NCBI GenBank assembly: GCA_027625915.1
Contig: JANTQA010000033.1
Span: 9,920,001 to 9,984,000, forward strand
Direction of reading: 5' to 3'
Origin: Anaeramoeba flamelloides
Taxonomy: Eukaryota; Metamonada; Anaeramoebidae
Length of the DNA: 64,000 nt
The stretch's first letter is position 1. The number at the start of each line of letters is the position of its first letter. Positions 1 to 11,589 of this stretch are shown here, one piece after another. A model generated the notes under the pieces. It was not told the DNA's origin. It made no database searches and saw only the letters and a list, made by a program, of their open reading frames with translations. Position numbers and translations under genes: made by a program.

Positions 1-1737
1 TGTAAATTAGAAGCTAAGTGTCTTTTTACTTAAATCTTCGAAAAGGCAATTTAAGAGTAAAATCATAGATTTCACTATTTTTCAAGTGGAAGAAATATCT
101 TAATTTTTTTTTAGTTTAAAATAATAAAAAAAAAAATTAAAAAAAAAATGAAACAAGAAAAAAAAAGATTGTTAAAATGGTTTTATAAGATGCAATTGAG
201 AATAAAAATTAAAAAAAAAATATTATCTTTAAATAAGAACTCTACAAAAATCAGACCATAATTTTGGTTAATTTAATTTAATTTGATAACTGATCAAGAA
301 TCTTCATTTGGGGATGGTTGTTTAATTTTTGTAATTTCTTTTTTCTCTATGATCATATTTACTTTAAATCTTTGATATTTTTTAGACTTTTACTATTTAT
401 TTTTTATTTTCAAGTTATCTACACGGTTGTTTCGTTACTAAAGTATTAGAAAGTGGGTACTTGTTTTTTTTTTTTTTTTTTTTTGCGTTGTAACTATTCT
501 TCTTAATATAAAGAAAGATTTAGCCCCGGAAAATTTGGAAAAAAGATTATAAAAAAAATTTTTTTACATATATCGCAAAATAGAGATTAGTAACTCAAAA
601 AATGTGTTTTTTTAGAAAAAAATAAATAAACACAATAGAGGTTTTTTTTACAAATTATTTTTACTTTTTAGAAATTTATTGATAATACACCAGTAACTTT
701 ACAAAAACAAATCAAAACAATTTTTCTATACATTTTTATTCTAACTATAATAGAGAAAACCTTGGGATTAAAAAAAAAAAAAAAAAAAATTGTAACTTTT
801 GGGGTGGTTCGAAATATCGGTTTAAATTATAAATATCTGTCTTTTAGAATTGGGGAACTTTGAAGATTTATTTAATTCGTGGAATACAACTTTTTTCAGA
901 AGCTGGATGAAAAGTTAGATCTTTTTATTTGGAAATTAACAGTATTTAGCTATTTTAACGATTATAAAAAATTTGAATAGATTACTTCGTTTATAAATCT
1001 GTTTTTGGAAAGCTGAATGAAAATTTTGTTCAATTTATTTTGAAACGAATAATAAATACGGAAGGCATTTGATTGATTTCTATAATTAGATTTGGAAAGG
1101 TTGTTTAAAACAAACTATTTCCAAAATGAAAATTTTTAATAGAGATAATTAGTAAATACATCAAAATAATTTATTACGTAATAAGATCTATAATAGATTT
1201 TTTAGAGACCATTTGAACAAAGGGAGAATCAATTTCATTAACCCCCAATTACAAAATACTTTCATTATCGACAAATCTATAGTGAGGCTAATCCCTTAAA
1301 TTTAACTTTTTTGTTCTCGATTACACTTTTTTTCAAAATAACACAATAAAAAAAAAATCACACAATGTGTAAACAAACTTTGAGTATTTGACAACGCAAT
1401 TCCCTTTAAAAGTGTTGGAAATTCTTCTCAAGGTTTTTGAATTGTCTGAAAGTGTTTGAACTCTTGAAAAGGTATTTAGATTGATGATAATTCCCAAACC
1501 TTTGAAAAAATTTTTTTAAACAATTAAAAATTTAAAAAGAATTTTTTTCGGTGAAAATTAAAAACTTTGACAAATTTAAAAAAAAATAAACAAAAAAAGT
1601 TTTTATTTTGTAATAATAAGAAAATGTAGCTCTTGTTGTCAAAAAAACAAACAAAAAATACAAAGAAGATTTGATTTTGGTAAAAAAAAAAAGAGAAAAA
1701 TTTGAGAAAATGATCAAAATGCTAAAAAATTAAGATT
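1..1737. other. Intergenic, AT-rich, no gene seen
   Basis: No open frame here has coding character; long poly-A and poly-T runs dominate. The only structure I could support is a short duplicated module (family G) near 885-1062. The end of this stretch lies downstream of the minus-strand GPCR gene and should hold its 3' UTR. No polyadenylation site can be singled out in such AT-rich DNA. Confidence 0.5.
885..1062. repeat. Family G module, two tandem diverged units
   Basis: Two units lie in tandem: GCTGGATGAAAAGTTAGAT near 902 and GCTGAATGAAAATTTTGTTC near 1011, each followed by a T-rich stretch and an AATAATA or AACAGTA tail. The second unit recurs near 46352 (CTAAATGAAAATTTTGTTCA) and near 58545 (GTTGAATGAAAATTTTGTTC). 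It is therefore a dispersed repeat of unknown class; no ends or target duplication were found. Confidence 0.4.
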
Positions 1738-2832
1738 TTACAGTTCCCTTTCGTCATCATCAAAGGAAGTATCTCTGGTCATGTCTGGGTTTTCCTTTGG
1801 TTCTTTGCAGCAAACCAATTCTTTCAATTTTTGCCGCGAATATGAGCTAAAGGCCACAAAGACGACACAATCGAAGAAACCCTGCAATGGGTTAGTTAAA
1901 GAATGAAGGATGTTTAGTGTCGAGTTTTGTTCCGAGTCTGGGAAGAAGATTTCGCGGCTCCTCCTTATTGAAGCGATCAGCCAGGTCAAAACCAAGGAAA
2001 GAGGAATTGTGGACATTCGCATTTGCACTTTCAAATTGTCCCTTTTCCTTCTCTTGTCGACAAGGTTTGTCATCTGCTCAATGGTTTTATAGACAAACCT
2101 GATTTGTTTCACAATGTTAATATAGAGAATTGTGGAAACGATTGTGCAAATCCAAATCAAGACATAAAATGCACCTAACATGAATCTCCCCTTGATAAAA
2201 CACCTTTTGGGGTGTACAGTTTAGCAAGAAGCAAACAAAGAAATAAGACATCAAAAAAAAAAAAAAAAACAATTTAAAGTCAAGAGAAAAAAGGAGATTG
2301 GATTGGTTAGTCAGGGAGAAAAAAGGGTAAATTTAAAGAAAAAAAAAAAATAAAAAGTTCAAAAAGTCAAAAAGAAGATTTCTCAATTTTACCAATTAGT
2401 AAAAGGAAAATGCACCGACTCTGCAAACCCAATAGTAAAACAAGTTAAAACTGTAGCAACAATTACCGATGCTATATGGAGTTTGTTCGAGATTTTCTTG
2501 AGTCGATAAACAGACCAATTTTTTGAAACATTTAGATATGTTATGACGGAAATTGACAAGGAAATATATGCAGGCATGGATCCCAGCCATACAATGGCGT
2601 ACCCCTGGAAAGTACAAAAGCCTTGATTCTTTTCTCCTGGTATCAAAAATAAGAAGGACAGAATTGCATCGTAGATCGACAGTATGAAGATCAATTTCCG
2701 AAAGAAATTCTTTCGATAATCTGGAAATCGAAGATTTAACGCCACAATAATTAGTGACCCTATTAACGAGAGTATAGATGTTGTGACAGCTAAATAGAGA
2801 TCAACAGATGATGCAAAGCTAATATAAAACAT
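1738..2832 (-). CDS. Seven-TM receptor, cAMP-receptor-like (Dicty_CAR family)
   Basis: Predicted G-protein-coupled receptor at a cell membrane; the ligand is unknown. Model: exon 1 2832-2393, intron 2392-2204 (189 nt, GTAAAA..AAAAG), exon 2 2203-1738, giving 301 aa. I place seven hydrophobic segments near residues 10-32, 46-65, 78-100, 117-138, 155-178, 202-222 and 235-256. Joining the exons gives Trp147-Cys148 (WCFIKGRF), the loop-2 Cys motif of the cAR family, which can pair with Cys73 in CTFQGY at the start of TM3. NPLQGFFD in TM7 also matches that family (established knowledge). The short C-tail is Lys/Cys- then Asp/Glu-rich and ends DDDEREL, a plausible phosphorylation or arrestin region. 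Length fits the family (about 300 aa or more). The ATG at 2832 is the only sensible start, but a short upstream exon cannot be excluded. Family call is fairly sure; function is not. Confidence 0.8.
2204..2392 (-). other. Intron of the receptor gene
   Basis: Read on the minus strand it starts GTAAAATTG and ends CCCCAAAAG. It splits the Trp codon of the WC motif (TG|G). It is T-rich in sense, with long T runs, which is typical of every intron in this window. Confidence 0.75.
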
Positions 2833-5689
2833 TGGTTTTGTTTGTGTTTGTTGTTTATTGTTTCTTGTGAATTCGTTGTGTGTTTTTGGCTTTTTGTTTT
2901 TGTTTGTTTTCTTTTCAAAAGTGAGATTTAAATCGAAACGAAAAATAAAAATGACAAATATACTTAAAGAAAATCTTTTTTTTTGTTTTGGTTAACCCTC
3001 TCATAAATTAATGAGTTTTCCATTTTTAAACAATTTTTAGTATTTTGGTTTTTTTTATCGAATTTTTGAACAGGTTTTGGGACTCAAAAGTAATCTTTGT
3101 CCCGTTATTTTAAACACAACCTGGCTCTATACTGCCTATTCTAATCATCTCTAGATCATTTGTCCTCTTTTCAGATACTTCATTATCTTTACTATTTTTA
3201 CCTTCTAAGAATAGTTTAAATTTTCCAGTAGATCACTTTTTTGCTCTCAAAAGTTGTTTCTTTGATTTGACCATAAAAAAATAAACTAAATTCTTTTGAT
3301 TAACCAAGTTTCCTTGGATGGGGGTTAGAGTTTGAAGAGACAAATTTCTCCCTTTTTTCAAATTTAACAAAAAGTTTTCAAAAACAGCTGACCCCTTTAA
3401 AAATAAGAATCACCCGAAAGCCTTTGAATCTGAAAATCAAAAAAAGAAGTTTAAAGAACAAACAAAAGCCATTCACAGATCTCGAAAGTTGTTTCTATTT
3501 TTTCTTGTTCAAAAGATCTTTTATAGATTTTGTATTTTCCTTATTTGTTAAAATTTGTGTTTTTGAGAATGTTTTTTTCAAGAATTAATAAGAACTTCAT
3601 CTCAGTTAATTTGATATCAATGAAAATGTATTTCGTATGTGAACCGATTAACATATTTTATTTCAGAGAGTTAGGTTTGTGATTATATCTATTAGAATAT
3701 TAAAAAAAAGAACAGAAATGAAAATAAAATCTTACACCGTTTTTAATTGCAAATATTCGGAAAATTGTTTTGGATAATTGCTGAATAATTTATTTTATCT
3801 AAGAATCAAACTTTTTAAAATTTAAACTATTCACCAATTAGAATGAATTGCTAATTAAGTAAAACTTGTTTAAAGTTTTTTTTAATCAATCAAAAAACAA
3901 GGAAGAAAAATTATCATTTTCAAAAATCTAGTAAACCTCTATAAAACTGTTTTGTTTTTCAAAATAACTTGATCTACTTTTGTTACGAAATAATTAAAAC
4001 GAGTGTAAGTCAGATACACCCATAATTTAATGAACTTTATGTAGGTTTATTACCAATCTCATAAAAATTTGTTTATTTATAAAAAGGATTTGATACAAAA
4101 TTTTTGCAATTACACAACAATTTTTCTAACTTTTCAAAATTTAAAAACTTTTCAAGGGATTATTTAAGGATAGGGTATTTTTTTCGAGACTTTAATCACA
4201 TCTGAAAATTTTTCATTCGTAATCAATTATGTTTTTATTTGAGTCAATAACCTACATTTAACTAATGCTCAAAATATCGACTCATTGGTGAAAGAAAAGA
4301 AACAAACGAATATGTTGATAACAACAACACAAAAACAAGAAAATAGGTTTTAAATAAATTTTACAAAAAGAATTCTGAAGATCTTGAAAAATTAAAATGT
4401 AATTTTTTTCGAAAAAAATGTAGAAAATATTTATATTTGTAATTTTCAAAAAAATCGCTTTTAATTTTCAAAAATTGATAATACAGAATGAAAATTTTGA
4501 AACAAAAGATCTAATATTTTTTCACTTTTTAAATTAATCTCAGAACTAACGTTAAAAGTTAATTTAAATCTGAGACAAGTATATGTACCTCTTAGTGCGA
4601 ATTCTTATCTTCAAATACCCAAGTCTGGAAAAAAAAAAGAATTAAATTTTGGTAAAGGGTTAAAGGTTGTCAAAATAGGACATTTACACTCCAAATTTAG
4701 GTTATTGAAAACAAGCGTTTTAAAGTTAAATAGCATATAATTTCTCATTTTTATCTTTTTTTCTATTCTTTCATCTAACGATCATTTTGGATTTCACTAT
4801 TCACTCAATATTTATTCCATAAGTAATATAATCATTTTCCAATTCACAAATGAAAATTTTTATTTCAAGTTTAAGAATATTTTTATAAAATAAGATAGAA
4901 AAAAAAAGGATCTACTGAGATCAATTGGAAATGAAATTTAATTATTCTTCTTATTGAACTTTTGAGAGAAAATTGTATTTTCTTTAAGGGAGTAAGGTCA
5001 TTTTATAAATTTCATTGCCACATTTTTTTCAAAATTGAATTATTCAAATTATTTCATAAACAAAATAAATTTATAGTTATCAAAATAATACGTGTACAAC
5101 TACTATAATCCATGTTTCAAAACATGATCCGTACTATTTTTGATCTTGTTCCAAGACAATACCCAATTGACTACTAAATAGTATACCTAAATTCAAATCA
5201 ATTTTGAAAGTAAACTCGTTGATATTTTCAGTAAAATTTTAAAATAGGAATGAAAATTAGTTGGAAATTTTTTCCAAATATTCTCAATTTTTTTTGATAT
5301 AAAAATTGTATGAAAAAATTAATCTATTTTTTGAGATACATTTTCCAATTTGATCCTTTATTTTTTAGAATTTCTTTTTAAATTATAGAACTTTAAGAAA
5401 CCAAAACTATATTTAATTCGGGTTAATTGTTGGTTTCTATGATTAAGTTGATGCATGGGTCTTCTATAACAAAAAAAAAAATGCTTTTTATTTTGAATCA
5501 TAGATTAAAATTTTTTATACACTTTATGTTGACAACATTATATTTTAATAAATATTTGAGTTTGTTAGATATCTTTGTATAATATATTTACATACCAACC
5601 AAAAAAAGGATACCAAAAAAAATTTAAAAATTCATTAAGAAAAAATATTAAAAATTCATTTATTTCTTGATCATTTCTGTAAAGATTTT

Positions 5690-6240
5690 GTATAATTCCT
5701 TCTTTTTTACTTGATTTTGTTTTTAATTATTCAGTATATATACTTTTGTTTGGAAAAATTTTGATGAACATAAACTTTTGATTTTTAAGAATTCGGAAAA
5801 TGAATTTTGATATCCTGTTGTTGTTTAATTCATCTAATTCTAGGTTTTGAGTTGAAAAAATAGGATTTTTGTTATTATTCTGAGGAAATAAAGATTTATT
5901 AGCTGTCTTTGTTTTGATTGATAATTATTTATTTTATTTAAAATTAAACCTTAAAATAATTCTAAATCTGATTGAATTTTTCATCCACAATATTTTATTT
6001 TTATTTTTGTTATATAATTTGTATTTGTTTTTTGATTTCGAGAATTTGATTTATGATTCTGATCTTTAAATAATATACTTTGTTTTGGCTTATTTTGGTA
6101 AAAATATTTGAAAAAAGAAATTTTGAAACTAAATTTGTAAAAAAATCTTTTGTAAAATAATAATGAATAGTAATGGGTCGAGAAATCCAAGGTTATATAT
6201 TGTTTGGATTCATAAAAATTAAAAAGAAACAAATCTATGA
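5690..6240. repeat. Repeat E, left arm of a distant inverted pair
   Basis: Read in reverse complement, this segment matches 11590-12020 in order. Shared landmarks include ATGAATCCAAACAA, TTGGATTTC near 6180-6215 (rc), TTTCAAATATTTTTA, and further out AATAAATCTTTATTTC. Identity by eye is moderate, so the copies are old. The pair encloses the acetate-transporter gene. No target duplication or transposase was seen. Confidence 0.5.
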
Positions 6241-6435
6241 AAATAAATTTTAATTGAATTCATTTTTTTTTTTTTTTTCATCTTATTTTCAACACTGTAT
6301 ATAAGGAAAGTTGATCTTTCCTGTTTAACCGTCTAAAAGAAAAGATTTGTTTCAAATGTACACCTACAAAGGTCTATTTTCTAGGTATGTTCATTGCTTT
6401 CATTATAATCATCATCATAAACATTTTTCGAGATC

Positions 6436-6655
6436 CAAAACCTAATTTAACAAAACAATGAGTAAGAAAAAAAAAATGATATTTGAAAAATTTGAAGTTG
6501 ATGAAAAAATAAGGATGGAAAAAAAAGGTTTCAAATGAAAAAATGAAAAAATCTGAAAAAAATGATTCTGATCTAAAAATTGAAAAATAAATTTTATAAG
6601 AATTAGAGATGTACCCACTTCTAACAATATTATGAAGTGAGGAAATTATTTTGAA
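6436..6655. mobile_element. Diverged partial copy of MITE family D
   Basis: It carries the family-D internal landmark AAAATGATTCTGATC followed by AACAATATTATGAAGTGAGG, which in intact copies near 47300-47405 and 48785-48875 reads AACATTATAAAGTGAGT. Purine-rich tracts between them match the internal A/G block of the family. Only one end is recognisable. Confidence 0.4.
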
Positions 6656-6770
6656 AAAGGTAACCTGAATTTCTCAAAAAAGAAAAAAAAGAAATATTAT
6701 TTCAATTTTCTTTCCAATATTACATTGTAAAATAGAATCATTACATATTTTAATTTATATTTGATATTTA

Positions 6771-6969
6771 TACAGTCAGTTTCACTTTTAAGGCACAAAC
6801 TTTCAATGAAATTTAAGGTACCAAAAAATCTCAAATTAAGGTAAAATTTGTAGAATTTTTTTTTCACAATTTATTTTTACTAGAATTTGAATTTTGTGCC
6901 TTAATTTGAGATTTTTTTGTGCCTTAAATTTCGTTGAAAGTTTGTGCCTTAAAAGTGAAACTGACTGTA
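6771..6969. mobile_element. Family C palindromic MITE (Tc1/mariner-like), copy 1
   Basis: A 199 bp near-perfect inverted repeat: it begins TACAGTCAGTTTCACTTTTA and ends TAAAAGTGAAACTGACTGTA, with arms of roughly 80 bp around a short AT-rich centre. Each arm carries spaced AAGGCAC or AAGGTACC boxes. TA at both outer ends and the CAGT start fit Tc1/mariner-type non-autonomous elements. Copies of the same length occur at 40720, 41165 and 60787. Confidence 0.75.
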
Positions 6970-7829
6970 AAAAGTGAGTTATTTTAATCAATAGAAAAAT
7001 AATAATAACACAAAGATTTTTTTCAACCTTCTAAATTAGTCTGTAACGAGAATCACTAGAAATTTTCTGTTTTTTATGTGTAGCTTAAAAAATCTAAAAA
7101 AGAATTAAATCAACACACTATGATCTTTTAAAAACTACTTTGTAAATATTTCTTTTTTTATCTTTAAATCATGGATTCTCACAATACTCTGAACCTTAAA
7201 TAAACCTTATACTTAAATTCTTCTTTTCGGTATTGTAACTGGAAATATTTTTTTGAGATATAAATTTTTGACTTAACTGTTTATTAACAAAATTTCCAAA
7301 TTGGTTTAGTAAACTTGTATTCAACATTTAGATCATTTTTGTTCTGTTTAGATCTAATTTTAAATATTGTTAAAAATTATTATTTTTTCAGAGATATACT
7401 CAATATCAACCTATTAATATTACTAGTTATAAATATGAAATTTGTGGAAGTAATATTGCCAGTACTTTTAAAAGTGGTTATATACTTTTATTGTCATTTT
7501 ATGGAATCTTATACCTGTTCCAAATTTTATTATTTTTAAGACTTGAAAAGGTAACTATATATATTTAGAACAGTTTTTGGAATTTTTCGTGTTGTTAGAT
7601 TTGAAGGGGAAATTAAAAAATTGTAAAATAATATTTTACAAGGATCTAAGAAACTAAAAAATTGTAAAAATTGTTAGAATTTTTTTTTTTTTTTTATTTT
7701 AGAATGGTGGGAGTTTAATTAACTCTTACAACTGTTTTTTTTTTTTTTTTTAATAAGAAATAAGCTGAAAATTTATTAAATTTTCGATTAATTTCTTAAA
7801 TTAAAAAAGTCACTGTTCGCTTTTCTTAA

Positions 7830-8430
7830 GTTTTCTGTTCATTGGTAAAATCAATAAATTTTATAGATAAATCGAACAAAATCAAGAAAAACTAGGTACT
7901 TTCTTTAGGTTTTCCAAAGTTAAAAAGAATCGAGTAAAATCTATAATGTTTTTCAATTATTTTTTTTTATAATAAAAAATGCTCTAAGATTTTCTTGAGT
8001 TTTCTGTTTATTAGGAAAATCTATAGATTTTCGTTAGTTTTTTTTGATTTTTCTATTTATTTGGAAAATCAATAGATTTTCGTTAGGTTTTTTTTACTTT
8101 AGAAATAAACCGAAAATTTTAATAAATTTTCGGTTTATTTCTAAAGTAAAAAAAAACTAGAACACTTCACAAATAAAATAGAAACCCTTAAAAAAACAAA
8201 GAATATTTAACAAATAAAATACAAAACCATCAATAAACCCTTGTTTAGCTTTATCAGGGTTTAAAAGAATGAATAAAATCAAAGATTTTTCTCTATCCTT
8301 TTGAATTCAGAAAAGCAGCTGTTAGTTTTTTTTTGATTTGAGAAATAAAAAAAAAAATCAAAAATTTTCTTTTGGTTCTAAAAATAAGAAAACCTAGGTA
8401 TCCTACTGCAGTCGACAGGCATTGTCAACA
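7830..8430. repeat. P-family mosaic of short repeated modules
   Basis: This is built from recurring pieces in both orientations: TTTGGAAAATCAATAGATTT, GTTAGGTTTTTTT, CTAGAACACTTCAC, AAATAAACCGAAAATTTT, and AAGAATxxAxTAAAATCxAAG modules. The same pieces occur at 21.1-22.0, 47.6-47.9, 51.9-52.1, 52.75-52.85 and 54.3-55.1 kb. It sits directly next to a LINE remnant, on the 3' side of that element's coding direction. Confidence 0.55.
8088..8155. repeat. Perfect 32-bp-arm hairpin inside P module
   Basis: Left arm 8088-8119 and right arm 8124-8155 are exact reverse complements with a 4-nt centre. The core is ACTTTAGAAATAAACCGAAA. Related imperfect hairpins with the AAATAAACCGAAAATTTT core occur near 21685-21740 and 21945-22000, so this palindrome is a module of the P family rather than a chance fold. 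Confidence 0.7.
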
Positions 8431-8439
8431 CTTGACGAC

Positions 8440-8760
8440 ACTTCCCTAATTTTTCAAAATTTTTGTTTAGAAATTTCGATAAAAAATTATAAATTTCTTT
8501 ATCATTAACCAATTATTGAATAAATAATGATTCTTTACTATGAATATTATCAGAGAAATTATTTTTTAAATTTTATTATTTTTGTTTATCTATATTAATT
8601 TTTTAATCCAAATTTTTCGATTTTTTCCAATTAATGGACAGTCCAAAGAAAATGATTAATATCTTCAATGATTTCCCGATTAGAATGATTTTTCCATAAG
8701 TTGCAAAATTTTGTTTTTAAATTATTTTAATCATAAATATATGAATATCTAGTTGAGATA
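8440..8760 (-). mobile_element. LINE remnant (C-terminal end of ORF), minus strand
   Basis: Reverse-strand translation around 8620-8735 reads KFCNLWKNHSNREIIEDI then NHFLWTV. It aligns with the intact-looking C-terminal finger at 47936-48283 (FCPLC..IENIDNFLWVCP) and with 52860-53170. The zinc-knuckle-like Cys spacing at the protein end is typical of non-LTR retrotransposons. This copy is short and decayed. Confidence 0.5.
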
Positions 8761-9384
8761 ATAAAAAATTTTTGGAATTGTGAAAATTTCCCATTTTTTT
8801 GTAAAATAAATTCTCAATGGACGAATTTAACTGAGATTATACAATTCTTTTAAGATCATTTTTATTCACATAATTTCACCATTTTCACTCGAAAAGGTAA
8901 TCCAAAAACCTTTACAACCAAATTTCCCTTAAGATCAAAAAGAATAAATGAAAAGTATTATTAAAGCATAATTAGTATTAATGAATGGATATCACAAACT
9001 CGGCCACGAAATTAAATAAAACAGTGAATAAAGTTTTGTTTGCTGTAAGATTTGCATCAAGTAACATAATAAAAAATAAAAACAAAATTCAATAATTTTA
9101 AAAAATTAATTAAATTTTATTTTTAAAATTAAAAAGGTGCTCTCAGAAGCATAAGTTTTCGTTTCACTCAAAAAGAAAAGTTAAACAAAAGAATCATAAA
9201 AAAAAAAAAAAAAAAGATTCAATTGAGAAGAAGAGATTAAAAAATTTTCACAAACAAGAAAAAAAAAAAGAAAAATAAAACCAGTAAACAAGTTTGATAA
9301 ACTAACATTACTTTAATCAAACAATTTGTATTTTGGCTTTTTTTTATTTTTTTTTTGGATTTACGACTTGGCTGACATTATGCT

Positions 9385-10610
9385 TTAGTGTTCATTTTCG
9401 AGGATATTTTTTTTTTTAATTACAATGAAAGGTTTTCCTTTTGGGATTATTTCACCCCCGCCAATTTGATTAACAAGTTCTGCTAAACAGAAATAAAAGC
9501 AAGTAAGTGCAATAAATAAAAGACCAACACCAGCACCTGTGGCGCCATAGAATCCGAGTAATTCAAAGAAAATGATTCCTAATGTGATTTGGATGAATAA
9601 CATTGCAAAGAATAAGGCTTTGTTGAGGGTAAGTGCTGCAAGGGTTGGCGCGATGTTGAAAATGAAATATCCGAAAATTGCCATGGCAGTGTGTTGTGCG
9701 CCACCTTCCATTGCTTCTTCGTCACCGTGTCTCGAGAGGTAATGCCCACACCCATTTGCGATCCAGAAAAAGCCATACATCTAAAAAAAAAAAAAAAAAA
9801 AAATACAAAAAACAAAAAAAAAGAGCACAGAGTAATTAATTTCAATATAGGAAATATTCATTGGCCAAATAGAGGGAGTTACAATAAAGTTAAAAAAAAA
9901 AAAAGTTAATTCAGGATTATTTTCCAATTAGGGTTACTCGTGATTGGAAAAAGAAAAGTTCACCAAAGGGTAAAACTGAAAAAGATTTTCGAAATTAGAA
10001 AAAATATAGGCGCTTTTTGAGAAGAAATTTCTTGAGTTTGAGTTGGAAAAGAGGTTTTTTTGAAGAGACTTGAAAAATTCAAAGAGATTGGCTTTTGTAA
10101 AAAGTTAATGAAAGGAGAAAAAAAAAAAAAAAAATGAACAAACTGTAAAAACTGTTGCACCAAAAAGATTTTTTCTAAAAGCATCAATAATTCCTGGAAT
10201 GACCTGCATGGCGCCTAATAAAAAGATAATCCAAGGAATGGTAAGTGCTATTTTTTTTTTTTTTTGGATTTGAAATTAAAGAAGTAGAAAGAAAAGAAAA
10301 GAAAAGATAAGAAAAGAAAAAATTAAGAAATTAAAAAAGAAAAAAGATAAAATTGCAATTTACCATGTGAAACAGGTGTTACTCCTAAGTCATGAAAGGA
10401 TAACAATAAACAGCCGATACCAAGAGCCATTACACCAGTTGCAGAAGGATCGCAAAGGTTGCTTGGTTTTTCAGTGATTGAGATATTTGTTAACTTTGGG
10501 AATCGAAGTTTTGTTGTTGGGATAATAATTTGTTGTGCATTGGCATCGATGTCTTGAGTGTCAGTTTCAATTTCTTGATTTTCGTTGATTAAGTTTTGTG
10601 ATTCTGTCAT
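9385..10610 (-). CDS. GPR1/FUN34/YaaH (SatP) family acetate transporter
   Basis: Predicted six-pass membrane carrier or channel for acetate and related small acids. Model: exon 1 10610-10364, exon 2 10247-10144, exon 3 9780-9385; 248 aa. Introns are 116 nt (GTAAAT..TAG) and 363 nt (GTTTGT..TAG). The spliced chain reads NLCDPSATGVMALGIGCLL at the first helix (family NPxPxGL-type motif, here DPSATG), then IPWIIFLLGAMQVIPGIIDA, then GATVFTMYGFFWIANG across the exon 2/3 junction, matching the family GxTxFxxYGxFW motif. Residues 1-48 are hydrophilic and Gln/Ile/Thr-rich; the C-tail is short and basic (VIKKKNILENEH). Length fits yeast and bacterial members (about 190-280 aa). In an anaerobic protist such a carrier would export acetate from fermentation or hydrogenosomes; that is inference. 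It stands alone, between repeats. Confidence 0.9.
9781..10143 (-). other. Second intron of the transporter gene
   Basis: Phase 0, with donor ACA|GTTTGT and acceptor after a long T tract and TAG. Skipping it restores the conserved ATVFTMYGFFW motif. It is three times longer than the gene's first intron (10248-10363) and shows no clear transposon. Confidence 0.75.
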
Positions 10611-11159
10611 AATGTTTTTCTGGAGAAAGAATCAAAATTTATATTATTAATAAAAAGAGAAAAAAATGAAAAAATACTTTTTTTTTTTTCCTTTTTGAGG
10701 TTAGGAAATTGTCAGACTTAATTTTTCAAAATAGTCATTTTTTTTTACAAAAGTTTTTCAAAAATTTTTACAATTTTGAATTAAAAGAAAATTAATCAGA
10801 TAAAGTACTTCCTAAACCACCCACTTCAATCGTTTATTTTTGATTTTTCTCAGATAGAAGTTGTTGGGATAAAATTCTCTCTTTTATTTTCTTTTTTTTT
10901 TTTAAGGAAGTATGTTCATTTTACCCTTTTTAAAAATTTTTTGTTTAAACCTTACTGAAACACTTTTTTTTGATGCAACAAGTTATTGAAACTTTGAAAC
11001 TAAAATACCATTCGCTTCTCTATTTGTGAAAAGAAAGTGAATACAAAGTAAATTAGAGTTGAATCTTTAATTTTTCAATTTTTAGAACCATTTATATGAA
11101 TTTATAATCGGAAAAATTTAACTTTATTTTCAATTACTTCTTTCAAAATAAGTTCTTAA

Positions 11160-11262
11160 ATCACCACCTACTTTTTTAGAAAACTCGATTTATAAAAGAA
11201 AAAATGCAAAAGGAAGTGAAAAATTATTCCAAATTATAATTCAAATACCTGTATTTAAATTG
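11160..11262. mobile_element. MITE family A, partial copy
   Basis: Contains AGAAAACTCGATTTATAAAA, GGAAGTGAAAAATTATTCC and an AATTCAAATACCTGTA end. These match the right half of family A as seen at 15220-15322, 23940-24040 and 26740-26840. The other end was not identified. Confidence 0.4.
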
Positions 11263-11589
11263 TTCTAATGATGAGATCTTTGATTTAAAAGTGGATTTTT
11301 TTACATGATAGTTCGATATTAATCCAAGACAAATCAATAAAATATACCTCAGAATTTTGATATTTTAAGCAAATCTTTTCTTTTTGAAATCTAATATTTT
11401 GGGTTCATTATTGAATTTAGTTGAATCACCTATCTTTAAAACAAAAATAAAAAATATAAATATTATTTTTCTTATAATGACCTATAAGGATGATAATCTT
11501 TCCAAATAAACTTGTTAAAATCAAGAAGGAGAAAAAAATATTCCACCCAGAGTATATTTTAGTAGATATTTGTATATATATTTTTCATT

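Larger units (their letters stand above)
2833..9384. other. 6.5 kb intergenic region, repeats only
   Basis: I see no host gene. It holds the promoter side of the receptor gene (about 2.85-3.3 kb, slightly less AT-rich), one arm of inverted repeat pair E, a diverged family-D copy, a family-C palindrome, P modules with a perfect hairpin, and a minus-strand LINE remnant. Open frames near 5981-6232, 6442-6627 and 7315-7539 are low-complexity and overlap repeats; I do not treat them as genes. Confidence 0.5.
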
